Shown in pieces: positions 1 through 9,800 of a stretch of 64,000 bases of DNA. Every line of letters starts with the position of its first letter. Position 1 is the stretch's first letter. The notes beneath the pieces were generated by a model, which saw only the letters and a list, made by a program, of their open reading frames with translations, was not told the DNA's origin and made no database searches. Source of the DNA: CALBJU01 sp965247125 (lineage in GTDB: Bacteria; Bacteroidota; Rhodothermia; Rhodothermales; UBA10348); assembly GCA_965247125.1 (NCBI GenBank), contig CBDFGO010000002.1, forward strand, positions 1,364,001 through 1,428,000, read 5' to 3'. The position numbers and the translations under genes are program-made.

Positions 1-1873
1 AACTGGTGTGCTGGATCGACCGCCGGGACCCTCACACATCGTATTTGACTACGTCCTCTCCTTTTCATCGGTCGAGTTGTTGAACGAGCAGGGGGAATGG
101 GGCACGCCATTCAGCTGGGTGAATCGAACCTCGAAATCGTACTTCGTGTTAGCCCCGAACGCAGATAGAGCGGCCATCACACTCCAAATTTCGGAGCTTT
201 TGCGCACGTTTATTCCAGATGAGAGAGTCAGGCTCGACGATCTCGAGCTTCAGTCCCTAACCTCAATCCACCTGGAATCAACCAAACGATCTGAGTTTCC
301 AGGTGGCGGAAATTTGAATTACGTATATCTGCTCGCATCGCTCGCGTTTCTGGTCTTGATCCTCGCGATGGTGAACTTTGTCAATCTGGCGACGGCGCGC
401 TCCTCTCAGCGGGCAAAAGAAGTCGGAATGAGGAAAGCCATCGGTGCCTCCAGTTCGCAGATTGTCACGCAATATGTCACCGAGTCGGTGATCGGGGCAT
501 TCATTTCTCTCGTTTTGGCTCTGGGACTCGCATACTGGATGCAAGATTTTGTAGTTCAGATGACATTGAAAGAGCTTTCGCTCACCTCTCTGCTCGATCC
601 CGTGTTTGCAGGTACCGTACTACTGATCACACTGCTGACCGGATTAGCCTCAGGATCCTACCCTGCCTTCGTATTGTCTCGGTACGAATCTGTTGAAGCG
701 ATGAAGCCGTCGCGGTCCTCCAGCATCAAGATGTCGGTGATGCGAAAGGGCCTGGTAGTGTTTCAATTCGCGGTCTCCATCGGACTCATCGTAACGACGC
801 TGGTGATGAACAACCAGATGAATTTCGTCGAGAATCGCGAGCTCGGATACAATCCCGAAGATGTTCTGGTGGTCGGATTCGGACACAGTGTCGGACTGAG
901 GGACAACATAGAATCGATTGCGGCGAGGCTCCGCGGCGACACCCGAATCGAACAGGTTTCGGCCTCCCATTCACTTCCCAGCGGATTCCTGAATACGTTT
1001 TCCTACATCCCGGAAGGCAAGACTGCTGAAGAATATGTGTCGCTCGGAAGCCTGGCTCTTGATGCACACCTCATGTCAACCTTGGAAATTGAGATCATCG
1101 CGGGAAGATTGTTCATTCCCGATGCCGAGTCCGACAGTATGGCATACATATTGAATGAATCTGGAGCTCGTGCTCTCGGATGGGAGCCGGACGCGTCGAC
1201 CATCGGAAAAACGGTCCAGTGGACGATGGGAAGATTCGGATTCACGGCGCCGGTAATTGGCATCGTTAAGGATTTTCACTACGGATCGCTGCGTCAGAAC
1301 ATGCAGCCCATTATTTTTAATCTGTCCCGTTTCGGCTCATCCAACCTGTTGGTTAGAGTCCAATCGGAGAATGCCGAGCCCGTATTGGAAGAACTGAAGG
1401 CCATATGGGAGACGTACGAGCCCGATTTTGCTTTCAACTATGCCTGGATGAATGATCGGTTGGCCAGCCAGTACGCGAACGAACGCCGATTGACCAAGCT
1501 GTTCTCCTATACTGCTATCCTGGCCTTGATCATTGCTTGCCTGGGCCTCTTCAGCCTCGCGTCATACGCAACAAAGCGCAGGGTCAAGGAGATTGGCATA
1601 CGAAAAACTCTCGGTGCGAGCTCGGCAGAGATCGTTCTATCGTTTTCCTCAGAGTTTGCCCTTCTGCTCGGAATTGCGGTGGTTGTCGCCTGTCCGATTG
1701 CATTCATGGCTTCGGAACGTTGGTTGGAAGCTTTTGCATTTCGGGTACCGGTTGGAATCGGCCCATTTGTGACGGCAATCGGGATCGCGTTTCTTATTGC
1801 GCTCTTGAGCGTGGCTTCGCAGGCACTCAAGGCCGCAACCGCCAATCCAGTCCACTCTCTTCGATCAGAATAG
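1..1873 (+). CDS. FtsX/MacB-type ABC transporter permease, 5' end outside window
   Basis: The frame is open from the first bases of the window, and the first visible residues (TGVLDRPPGPSHIVFD) match the interior of the MacB periplasmic core domain, so the true start lies upstream; the GTG at position 8 is not a credible start. Two FtsX permease modules are visible. The first has transmembrane segments around visible residues 105-225 and the conserved stretch NLATARSSQRAKEVGMRKA followed by GASS. The second, at the C-terminus, has the matching SLASYATKRRVKEIGIRKT followed by LGASS. A second periplasmic core lies between them. This duplicated layout is that of the large permeases typical of Acidobacteria and Bacteroidota/Rhodothermota; they probably act in export or envelope stress, but the substrate is unknown. 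No ATP-binding subunit is adjacent. Two similar permeases occur at the other end of the window. Confidence 0.85.
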   Translation, partial: TGVLDRPPGPSHIVFDYVLSFSSVELLNEQGEWGTPFSWVNRTSKSYFVLAPNADRAAITLQISELLRTFIPDERVRLDDLELQSLTSIHLESTKRSEFPGGGNLNYVYLLASLAFLVLILAMVNFVNLATARSSQRAKEVGMRKAIGASSSQIVTQYVTESVIGAFISLVLALGLAYWMQDFVVQMTLKELSLTSLLDPVFAGTVLLITLLTGLASGSYPAFVLSRYESVEAMKPSRSSSIKMSVMRKGLVVFQFAVSIGLIVTTLVMNNQMNFVENRELGYNPEDVLVVGFGHSVGLRDNIESIAARLRGDTRIEQVSASHSLPSGFLNTFSYIPEGKTAEEYVSLGSLALDAHLMSTLEIEIIAGRLFIPDAESDSMAYILNESGARALGWEPDASTIGKTVQWTMGRFGFTAPVIGIVKDFHYGSLRQNMQPIIFNLSRFGSSNLLVRVQSENAEPVLEELKAIWETYEPDFAFNYAWMNDRLASQYANERRLTKLFSYTAILALIIACLGLFSLASYATKRRVKEIGIRKTLGASSAEIVLSFSSEFALLLGIAVVVACPIAFMASERWLEAFAFRVPVGIGPFVTAIGIAFLIALLSVASQALKAATANPVHSLRSE

Positions 1874-2004
1874 GATCTGGTGGCATCGATCCCCCTGCTG
1901 CGCGCCCGCCGATTGACCCAAGCTTCACGGCTTTACCCGCAAAAGCCTTGAACCGTACGCCCGTCTGCTTGTATCATCCGTCATCTAGCCCAGATAAATG
2001 ACCG

Positions 2005-2562
2005 ATGACTCGCATTTTCATTCCGGTAGTGATCATAATTACGTGCTGTCTTTCAGCATGGAAACCGGTAGACAAGACGGCAGACGAGCCGTACGCCAAC
2101 TGCGTGGTTGACCCTGACCCACCTGTGTACTACCAGGTCGAACTGGTAACCACCCGCAAAGTCCGCGGTGCTCGACTCGCCAAAGGGGTTGGAGATGTTA
2201 CCTATGCGGCATCCCCATTCGGTGTATCCATCTCGAAGACGGGCACATACGTTTATGACATCAATATTCAGATGAGTAACGTTTCACTGGATGAAGGAAG
2301 GTCTCTGGTCGCATGGGTGACCACGCCTCAGATCGACCAGATCAAAGCCCTCGGGCGCCTCGACGACAGTCTGAATATTCGAGGACAGACGGACTGGAAT
2401 AAATTCTTGTTGGTCATCACCCTTGAGCCAGCCGCTGGCGAACTGGGCCCAAAATGGACTGGACCAGTTGTCTCACGTGGCATGTCGCGAAGTGGTCTCA
2501 TGCACACGATGGCCGGGCATGGACCTTTCGAAACCGAAGCTTGTGCCGTCTACGGGTACTGA
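2005..2562 (+). CDS. Small exported protein paired with a multicopper oxidase
   Basis: A 185-residue protein with a hydrophobic N-terminus (residues 3-17) ending in a CC pair, suggesting a signal peptide or lipoprotein-like export. I do not recognise a named domain. The C-terminal part carries the motif RGMSRSGLMHTMAGHGPF, and the region DWNKFLLVITLEP looks like a beta-sandwich strand pattern. The stop codon is 21 bp before the start of the multicopper oxidase, on the same strand, so the two are probably co-transcribed. The Met/His-rich C-terminal motif makes a copper-related periplasmic role plausible, but this is inferred from the neighbour only. Confidence 0.65.
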   Translation: MTRIFIPVVIIITCCLSAWKPVDKTADEPYANCVVDPDPPVYYQVELVTTRKVRGARLAKGVGDVTYAASPFGVSISKTGTYVYDINIQMSNVSLDEGRSLVAWVTTPQIDQIKALGRLDDSLNIRGQTDWNKFLLVITLEPAAGELGPKWTGPVVSRGMSRSGLMHTMAGHGPFETEACAVYGY

Positions 2563-2583
2563 GCCTTTTAACTTCTGATCTGG

Positions 2584-4263
2584 ATGCTTTCACGAATTCT
2601 CGTCCTGTTGCTGATGGCTACTCCTGCACTCGCGCAGGACGGTGCGGTGGACCATTCGGCCCACATGAACATGCCCGTGAGTGACAGTCTGACGTGGCGG
2701 ATGCCGCCCATGGACATGAGCATGCCCATGCTTCCAAGCTTGATGAGAAACGTCCCCATCGTTGGTCCTCTTCTTCCCGGCCACGGAATGGACCTTGACA
2801 TGTTTCCAGAAGCGAAACCATCTGCCATAATCAACATGGCGGATGGGGACACGCTTCGCATGGACGCTTCGTTGGTGCGCCGCACGATTGGCGATCAGGA
2901 ATTCGTCATGATGGCGTACGGCGGCATGTATCCGGGACCGCTGATTCGGGCCGATCGCGGTTCGAAAGTCGTCATCGAATTTACCAACAACATTGAGATG
3001 CCGACTACGGTGCACTGGCATGGTTTGCGTCTGGACAACGCCTTCGATGGTGTCCCGGGCGTGACGCAGGATCCAGTGCTTACGGGAGAGACCTTCACGT
3101 ACGAACTCAAATTTCCCGATACAGGGATGTACTGGTATCATCCTCATATGCGAGAGGACGTCCAACAGGACCTTGGACTGTACGGCAACATGCTGGTCGA
3201 TCCGGCGGAAGAAGGATTCTATTCACCAGCAAATCGTGAGGTGCCGCTCGTACTCGATGACATTTTGATTGATGCCAATGGCCTCCTGCCCTTCGGCCAG
3301 TCGGCCCCCACCCACGCATTGATGGGTCGATTTGGGAATTTGATGCTCATCAATGGCATCACAGATTACGAACTCGACGTCCAGCGCGGTGAAGTGGTCC
3401 GGTTCTATCTGACAAACGTCGCCAATACCCGAACCTTCAACGTTGTTTTCGGAGGAGCGAGGATCAAAGTTGTTGCCGGTGATGTCAGCAAGTTCGAACG
3501 CGAACAGTTCGTAAGCAGTGTGGTCATCGCCCCGGCCGAGAGATACATCGTCGACGTGTATTTCGAAGATGAAGGAGATCATCCGATTACCAACACCATT
3601 CAGGCCATCAACCACTTTCGTGGCATTTTCGTACCCGAAACCCATCATCTCGGAATGGTGAAGGTCTCGGAGAACCCGGTCGCCGAGCAATTCGGAGCCT
3701 CGTTCATGCGGGAGCGGGTCCATGAAGACATCAGAGCCGACATCGACGCCTTCCGCAATCACCTGGACCGCGCGCCGGATCACTCCCTTCGATTGACGTT
3801 GAGAGTCAACAATCTTCCCATGCCGATGATGCGGATGATGGAGATCGACACACTTTACGTGCCTCCCATGGAGTGGAATGATGCCATGCCCATGATGAAC
3901 TGGTTGTCCTCCGGAGAACAGGTAACATGGATCCTTCGCGACGAAGACACGGGAAAGGAAAGCATGGAAATCGATTGGCAATGGAAGGTCGGAGATGTCG
4001 TAAAAATTCGAATCTTCAACGACCCCAAGTCCTTTCATCCGATGAACCACCCGTTTCATCTCCACGGCCAGCGTTTTCTGGTAACGCACATGGACGGGGT
4101 CCCCAGCCAGAACATGGCGTGGAAAGACACCGCGATCGTACCGGTCGGGTCGACGATGGATATTCTGGTGGATGTAAACAATCCTGGAACCTGGATGGCG
4201 CACTGCCACATCGCTGAGCATCTTCACGCTGGAATGATGCTTTCTTTTACAGTGAGTGAATAA
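2584..4263 (+). CDS. Multicopper oxidase, CueO/CopA-like
   Basis: A 559-residue exported laccase-fold oxidase. A signal peptide (MLSRILVLLLMATPALAQ) is followed by a Met/His-rich stretch (residues 23-50, with MPPMDMSMPM), a feature of copper-tolerance oxidases. All copper motifs are present in the usual order: HWHG at 144-147, HPH at 186-188, HPMNHPFHLH at 485-494 and HCHIAEH at 540-546. The axial Met lies ten residues after the type-1 Cys. The enzyme should oxidise Cu(I) or a similar substrate with O2 reduced to water in the periplasm. The preceding 185-residue gene is 21 bp away and probably in the same operon. The natural substrate cannot be read from the sequence. Confidence 0.93.
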   Translation: MLSRILVLLLMATPALAQDGAVDHSAHMNMPVSDSLTWRMPPMDMSMPMLPSLMRNVPIVGPLLPGHGMDLDMFPEAKPSAIINMADGDTLRMDASLVRRTIGDQEFVMMAYGGMYPGPLIRADRGSKVVIEFTNNIEMPTTVHWHGLRLDNAFDGVPGVTQDPVLTGETFTYELKFPDTGMYWYHPHMREDVQQDLGLYGNMLVDPAEEGFYSPANREVPLVLDDILIDANGLLPFGQSAPTHALMGRFGNLMLINGITDYELDVQRGEVVRFYLTNVANTRTFNVVFGGARIKVVAGDVSKFEREQFVSSVVIAPAERYIVDVYFEDEGDHPITNTIQAINHFRGIFVPETHHLGMVKVSENPVAEQFGASFMRERVHEDIRADIDAFRNHLDRAPDHSLRLTLRVNNLPMPMMRMMEIDTLYVPPMEWNDAMPMMNWLSSGEQVTWILRDEDTGKESMEIDWQWKVGDVVKIRIFNDPKSFHPMNHPFHLHGQRFLVTHMDGVPSQNMAWKDTAIVPVGSTMDILVDVNNPGTWMAHCHIAEHLHAGMMLSFTVSE

Positions 4264-4304
4264 TTGTCGTTTCGAGGCACAAGAATGGCTCACGTACCCC
4301 GCTC

Positions 4305-6731
4305 ATGACGACCTCCGACAATATCATACCGCATTGGGCAAAGTGGGGCTTCCTTCCAGCCATGGTGCTGATATTTGTTGTGTTCAGGAGTTTTACTCTC
4401 GTACCGCACGTTTTTCCTGAAGATGGGAGCGTGCGACTTACTGGAGCCGACCCATATTTCCACGTCCGACACGCGGAGTACTCGGCTAAACACTTTCCTG
4501 ACATTCTGCGGGTTGATCCTGGCTCACACTACCCGGGTTTGGTCTATGTGAACGAAACCGGATTGTACAATCTGGGCGTGGCCACTCTCTCCTTTGTATT
4601 CAGGCCTTTTTACAGTCCGAGCCGATCTGTTCGGTTGGCAGCTGCAGTATCGCCCGTACTCCTTGGCGTTTTGACGTTGATCCTCCTTTTCTTCCTCGGC
4701 GCCAGAATCGGGGGAGGGTTGGGAGCCGTTCTTGTGTGTGTTTTCTGGTTGTCCTTCCCTGGCAGTTCACTCGATCGAACCGAACTGGGATTCGCTGACC
4801 AGCATGCTGCTGAAATCTTCCTGGCTATCGCTGCATGTCTGGGACTTGTAGGCGCGATGCAGGATCGGGCGAAAGCGTCGATAAATTGGGGGTTGATGGT
4901 GGGCGGCTCGCTGGCGCTCGCCGCCCTGTTTTACACATGGCTGGGAGCACCCGTTTTCCTGTTCTATTTCTCGTGTGCCATTTTTGCGGTGATCATGATC
5001 GCCAGTTGGACGGAGCAGGAATCGGGTCTCGGGAAAAGGTTTCTGATCTACTTTGGCATCGTCGCCCTTGTCCAGATCTTCGTACTGCTCTTTGTCCCGA
5101 AACTGATCATGGAATTTGGTCAGAATGTGCGTTTCTGGAATCTGGCCGGATTCCTCGGTCTGGCATGCCTGCCCTTGTTGTATGTACGCGGTCTTTCAGA
5201 GATCAAAAGCCGTACAGGCATATCTCATCGTCTGATCGTGTCCGTGACAATCGTAGTCGGATTGGCTTTCTCATGGTACTTCTTCACGCAAACGGGAACG
5301 GGTCGCTATTTCTGGGGACAACTGACTTACCCGCGATCGGGCACCATTGCGGAGCAAAAAAACATCACGTTCGCCGATTTTTGGAGCTCTTTCGAACTTT
5401 TAGCCGTCCTGGCGCTCGTGTCGATTCCGCTGACACTCTTTTCGAGAAATTCTCGTCAGCTGGAACGGGTGTTCCTTTTAACCATCGGCAGCCTCATAAC
5501 CTGGGTTTGGGTCGTCACGAATGACTTCGATTACACCCCTCCGGCTTTTCTTGCGATCATGGCGACGATTGGCGTGGTTCAGATCGTAGCTTCATGGACA
5601 CCAGACGTGAAGCCCGGAAGTCGAATCCGGCTGTATGTTACCATTGGTGCTGTTTCATCGTTGGTCATGTTGTGGAGCCTGTCGTCCTCTCAGAGACCAT
5701 GGATTACCAGAACCCAAGCATATCAACATGTTATGTTCGGTGATGCGTGGCTCGAATCGATGCTCTTCCTCCGAACAAAAACCCCGCCTTCCTCAGTTAC
5801 ACCCATCTCAAGAATTGGGACGGCTTCGGACTATCTGGCGGGCTCCTACGGCGTTATCAGTGCGTGGGATTACGGAAACGTAATCGCCGATGTTGGGAAA
5901 CGTCTGCCCGTTATGTCACGGTATCCTTCATCTCTGGACGGTCAATGGTCCACATCGACCAGCGAAGAAGAGGCCCTCTCCCTCCTCTGTGGAGGGTGTT
6001 CCGGCAATCAACATATTCGATACGCGCTTGTGACTGGCCAAATGGCTTCGGATTTTTTCTCGAACCGCTCGATAGCGAGAACGGACAGTGCCCACGCCCT
6101 GGCACTGGGATATTGGCAGGTTGGAGAGACACGTATTCCGCACCTCACGTTTGGTGCGCCCTTCGACGACGCGCACGTGACCAGACTCTACCGCGATGGT
6201 GGGACAGGCTACAAACACCATCGTCTTGTGTTCGAATCGAGCCAGAAACGGCTAAGCTATTATCAATATGAACCCACTCTCGAAGCAATTAATCGCGCTT
6301 CAGTACCCATCGGACCCAACATGTCACTCGAAGAAGCCGAGCAGATAACAGAAGGTCAATTTACGAAGGTGGGACCCTTCTTTGTTTACGATGCTTTTCT
6401 GGAGCCTGACATCAAAATTTTCGAATTGGTAAGAGGGGCCACATTGACTGGCTCTGCTTCCCCACGCGATACAGTGAGCATCCAACTGGTGCTCAAAAAC
6501 TTGACATCGGATCGTTTTTCTGTGTACAGGCAGGGTACGGTCGCTGGAAACGATGGATCGTTTGCTCTCACGGTCCCCTATCACACTCTCCAAAGTGACC
6601 CGCACTCGGATGTGGTAGCCACCAATACCTATTTCTGGGGTAGCTCCTCCCACCCCACCGTGTTTGAACAGATCGCGGTGAGCCCAGAAAACGTCTCGCG
6701 AGGCGACACGCTACGAATCAACCAGTTCTGA
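4305..6731 (+). CDS. STT3/PglB/AglB-like oligosaccharyltransferase
   Basis: An 808-residue multipass protein with a soluble C-terminal region after about residue 480. Three STT3 hallmarks are visible. GADPYFH at 47-53 corresponds to the first acidic metal-binding motif after TM1. DRTELGFADQHAAE carries D165-x-H167 and E170, matching the archaeal DHHxxE motif. AWDYG at 520-524 corresponds to the WWDYG sequon-recognition motif, with the first Trp replaced by Ala. Family knowledge says STT3 proteins transfer a lipid-linked glycan to Asn in N-X-S/T on proteins outside the membrane. The next gene encodes a giant exported protein rich in N-X-S/T sequons, a plausible acceptor. No glycan assembly genes are adjacent. 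The gene is 41 bp after the multicopper oxidase. A GT-C enzyme with another acceptor is the alternative. Confidence 0.8.
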   Translation: MTTSDNIIPHWAKWGFLPAMVLIFVVFRSFTLVPHVFPEDGSVRLTGADPYFHVRHAEYSAKHFPDILRVDPGSHYPGLVYVNETGLYNLGVATLSFVFRPFYSPSRSVRLAAAVSPVLLGVLTLILLFFLGARIGGGLGAVLVCVFWLSFPGSSLDRTELGFADQHAAEIFLAIAACLGLVGAMQDRAKASINWGLMVGGSLALAALFYTWLGAPVFLFYFSCAIFAVIMIASWTEQESGLGKRFLIYFGIVALVQIFVLLFVPKLIMEFGQNVRFWNLAGFLGLACLPLLYVRGLSEIKSRTGISHRLIVSVTIVVGLAFSWYFFTQTGTGRYFWGQLTYPRSGTIAEQKNITFADFWSSFELLAVLALVSIPLTLFSRNSRQLERVFLLTIGSLITWVWVVTNDFDYTPPAFLAIMATIGVVQIVASWTPDVKPGSRIRLYVTIGAVSSLVMLWSLSSSQRPWITRTQAYQHVMFGDAWLESMLFLRTKTPPSSVTPISRIGTASDYLAGSYGVISAWDYGNVIADVGKRLPVMSRYPSSLDGQWSTSTSEEEALSLLCGGCSGNQHIRYALVTGQMASDFFSNRSIARTDSAHALALGYWQVGETRIPHLTFGAPFDDAHVTRLYRDGGTGYKHHRLVFESSQKRLSYYQYEPTLEAINRASVPIGPNMSLEEAEQITEGQFTKVGPFFVYDAFLEPDIKIFELVRGATLTGSASPRDTVSIQLVLKNLTSDRFSVYRQGTVAGNDGSFALTVPYHTLQSDPHSDVVATNTYFWGSSSHPTVFEQIAVSPENVSRGDTLRINQF

Positions 6732-6868
6732 CAAGTGATTCGGGGCTAAAGGCTTCGTGGACATGGTTTTCGAGCCGTAGTTCCTGGTTGAGAACTCCTG
6801 ATCGGAATTGCATTCCAGCTTTTGATTCAGCAGGCTGAGATATTCTTCCGATTCGATCGCCCGAGACA

Positions 6869-9800
6869 ATGATTCGTCCCCTTCTGCTACTCCTCACCTT
6901 TGCCCTCTCTGGCCTTTTTGCCGGACCAACAACAGCTCAAGATCTGCAACGCCTAGATACTCCGGCCGCAGACAATGATTCACAAATATCTGAATTGTCT
7001 GTGACTTACGTGGCATTCGATGAACCGAAGGAGTACGTCATCGAAGCGTTTGCAGATGCCGGTCCGTTTTCAGGATACGTCAGGAGCGATGTTGCAGCCT
7101 TTTTGATTTATAGCGCCATCCAGGCATTTGCGGGTCGGTTTTTCAATATGACGGGTCGGGTAGACAATACCTCAACTGCCGGTGGAGGACCTGTCGATGT
7201 CATGAACCTGCGAACGATTTTGACACGAGTTTCAGGGCCAGGCTTTTCAAACGTCTCTGCACTTTCACCAATTCCCTTCAGCACTTCGTGTGAGTTTATC
7301 AGTGATGGAATAAGCTGTTTGACTCCGTCTCAACCTGCTGGTTCAACATGGGACTGGCCGTTTCAGACGTTCACAGACACTCCCGGCGATCACGTTTGGA
7401 AGTACAGTATTTCGCATCCCGATTTTGATCCGGACAATACCAATAATGACGTCGAGGTAACAATCACCTTTGGGAGCAGCACCGGAAGTGTATTCGGTAC
7501 GAAGTTCGAAAGCCTTCTGGGAAACAATGAGTTCAATCTCAATGATCCGCCGGTTGCAGACTGGCCTTTCTACGTCGACCTGGACCTGGATGGTAATTTT
7601 GATGAGAACGAACCCAGCACCACGACCAATGCAAGCGGGATGTTCAATTTTTCAAGTCTGAGTGCGGGTTCCGCCAGAATCACTGAGCGATTTACATCAG
7701 AGACTTCACCTGTGTGGGGTCCTGCTGGCGGTACAACATTCAGGGATGTGGTGATCGTCGCTGGTGGTAGCGTTACAGACATCGATTTCTTCAACTTCCA
7801 GTACCCCACTTACGGAGGTCGCGTATATACCGAATGTGATTTTGACAGCACCTTTGACGGTGGCACGTGCGAACTGCCCCTCCCAGGAATCAGTGTCACG
7901 ATCACGCCACCTTCTGGCCCAACTGTTGTCCAGATGACGGACGCCAACGGGATGTTTACTCATACGGGATCTGAAGTCCAAACAGAAATAATTGCTCTGG
8001 ATCTGACTTCTGTCTCTCCCACTCAACTTGTCGCCAATCCATCTCCAGCATCATACACGAGTACCCCGAGCAGTGGTCAGATGTTCGAAAATCTTGATTC
8101 CGGATTATACGTGCCCGGCACCATGACCGGAACGAAATACGATGACAGGAACGGAAACGGGATGAAAGAAGGCGGAGAGCCAGGCCTGCAAGGATGGGAG
8201 ATCTCGTACAGCGGTACTTCCGGTAATGTGTCTGTTTCTGGAACAGCCACGACAGGATCTGACGGGACGTACTCCATAGATAATCTGGTTCCGGCCACCT
8301 ACACAGTCGAAGAAACAGCACAATCGGGATGGACAGCGAGTACCTCTGCCTCACGCTCCGTAGAGGTCAGTGCAGGACAGGACGTGACAGACATCGACTT
8401 CGGAAATTACCAACCGCCAGAAATCTTCGGTCGAAAGTGGCGCGATGACTCAGGTGACGGTGTGCTCGATTCGGGTGAAGTGTTCCTTCCAGACTGGACC
8501 ATTTCCATTACGGGTCCAAACAGTTTTTCATCATCTACTACAACCGACTCGAACGGGGGTTACTCATTCTCAGGCCTGGTTCCGGGCACATTTACCGTGT
8601 CCGAGGTTAATCAATCCGGTTGGACTCAGACCTCGCCGTCCGGTGGAGGTGCGTTTGAGATACTTGTTGAATCGGGAGATTCCATATCACAGAGGGACTT
8701 TGGAAATCAACCTCCGACAAACGGAGAGCTTCACGGACAGAAATTCCTGGATTTCGACGGGGACGGAGAAAAAGATGATTCAGAACCCGGTCTGAACGGT
8801 GTTTCCATTTCGCTGTCTCTCGGCTCCTCTTCAGTCGCAACTCAGGTTACGCACTCGATGGATCTGAACGAGGATGGATCAATTGATGCGCTCACGGAAA
8901 TGGGGTTGTTCTGGTTCCAAGATCTCGGGGCAGGATCGTATGTGCTTACCGAGGGCGAAGTGCCGGGAACGACTCAGACTGCGCCGTCTGGTGGTCAGTT
9001 TGAAGTCGCGCTGAGTCCGGGACAAATCGTCAACAATCTCCTGTTTGCAAATAAACCAAATCTCGGGGCATTGGACTGGGGTGATCTTCCCGACCAGAGG
9101 GCTGATCTCGTGGATCCCTGTCCGTTTGTAGGAAGTTGCTATGAGACCCTGAACGCGTCGATTGGGCCATCACATCTCATCATTCCTCAGCCTTTCGTTC
9201 TTGGAGAAATTATTGATGCTGAAGTGGATGGCCAACCAGATGTGCTGGCATTGGGTGACGACGAAAACGACACACCTGCGCCTATTGACTACCGAAGTTC
9301 TCCAACCAGCACGTTTGATGATGAAGACGGCCTGGTGAGCGTGAGCCTTCAACCTGACGGCTCTCTTGAGTTTGTGGTCAGAGCAACAGATCCGCTCGGC
9401 ACGCGGACTATGCTCCTCGATGTTTGGGTGGATCTGAACGACGATGGATTCCTGGCCGACCGAAGAGACGGAACTTCGCTCCTGAGCGAAGACGTGATCA
9501 TCGCGGCACCGCTGGTGACGGGTCTGAACACCGTCAACACTGGCGTACTGAATCCACCTCTTCAGCCGGGTGAGGCGATCGGTCACATCCGGATGCGCCT
9601 CTCGAGTTTGGGAAGTCTGGATCCATTCGGACCCGCGATTGATGGAGAGGTAGAAGATTACCGCGATGTCCTGCTCGATTTCGGAGATGCCCCACCGAAC
9701 ATGGATCCGGACCATCCGGATATTCCGTTCGGTTATGCCACAAACCGGGCTCAGAACGGCGCGAGACACGCAGCCGTTCTGACGATTCGAATCGGAGGCC

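Noticed and set aside
3223..4293. 356-codon ORF on the - strand
   Set aside because: It lies fully antisense to the multicopper oxidase, is His-rich with no domain, and is explained by the codon bias of the real gene.
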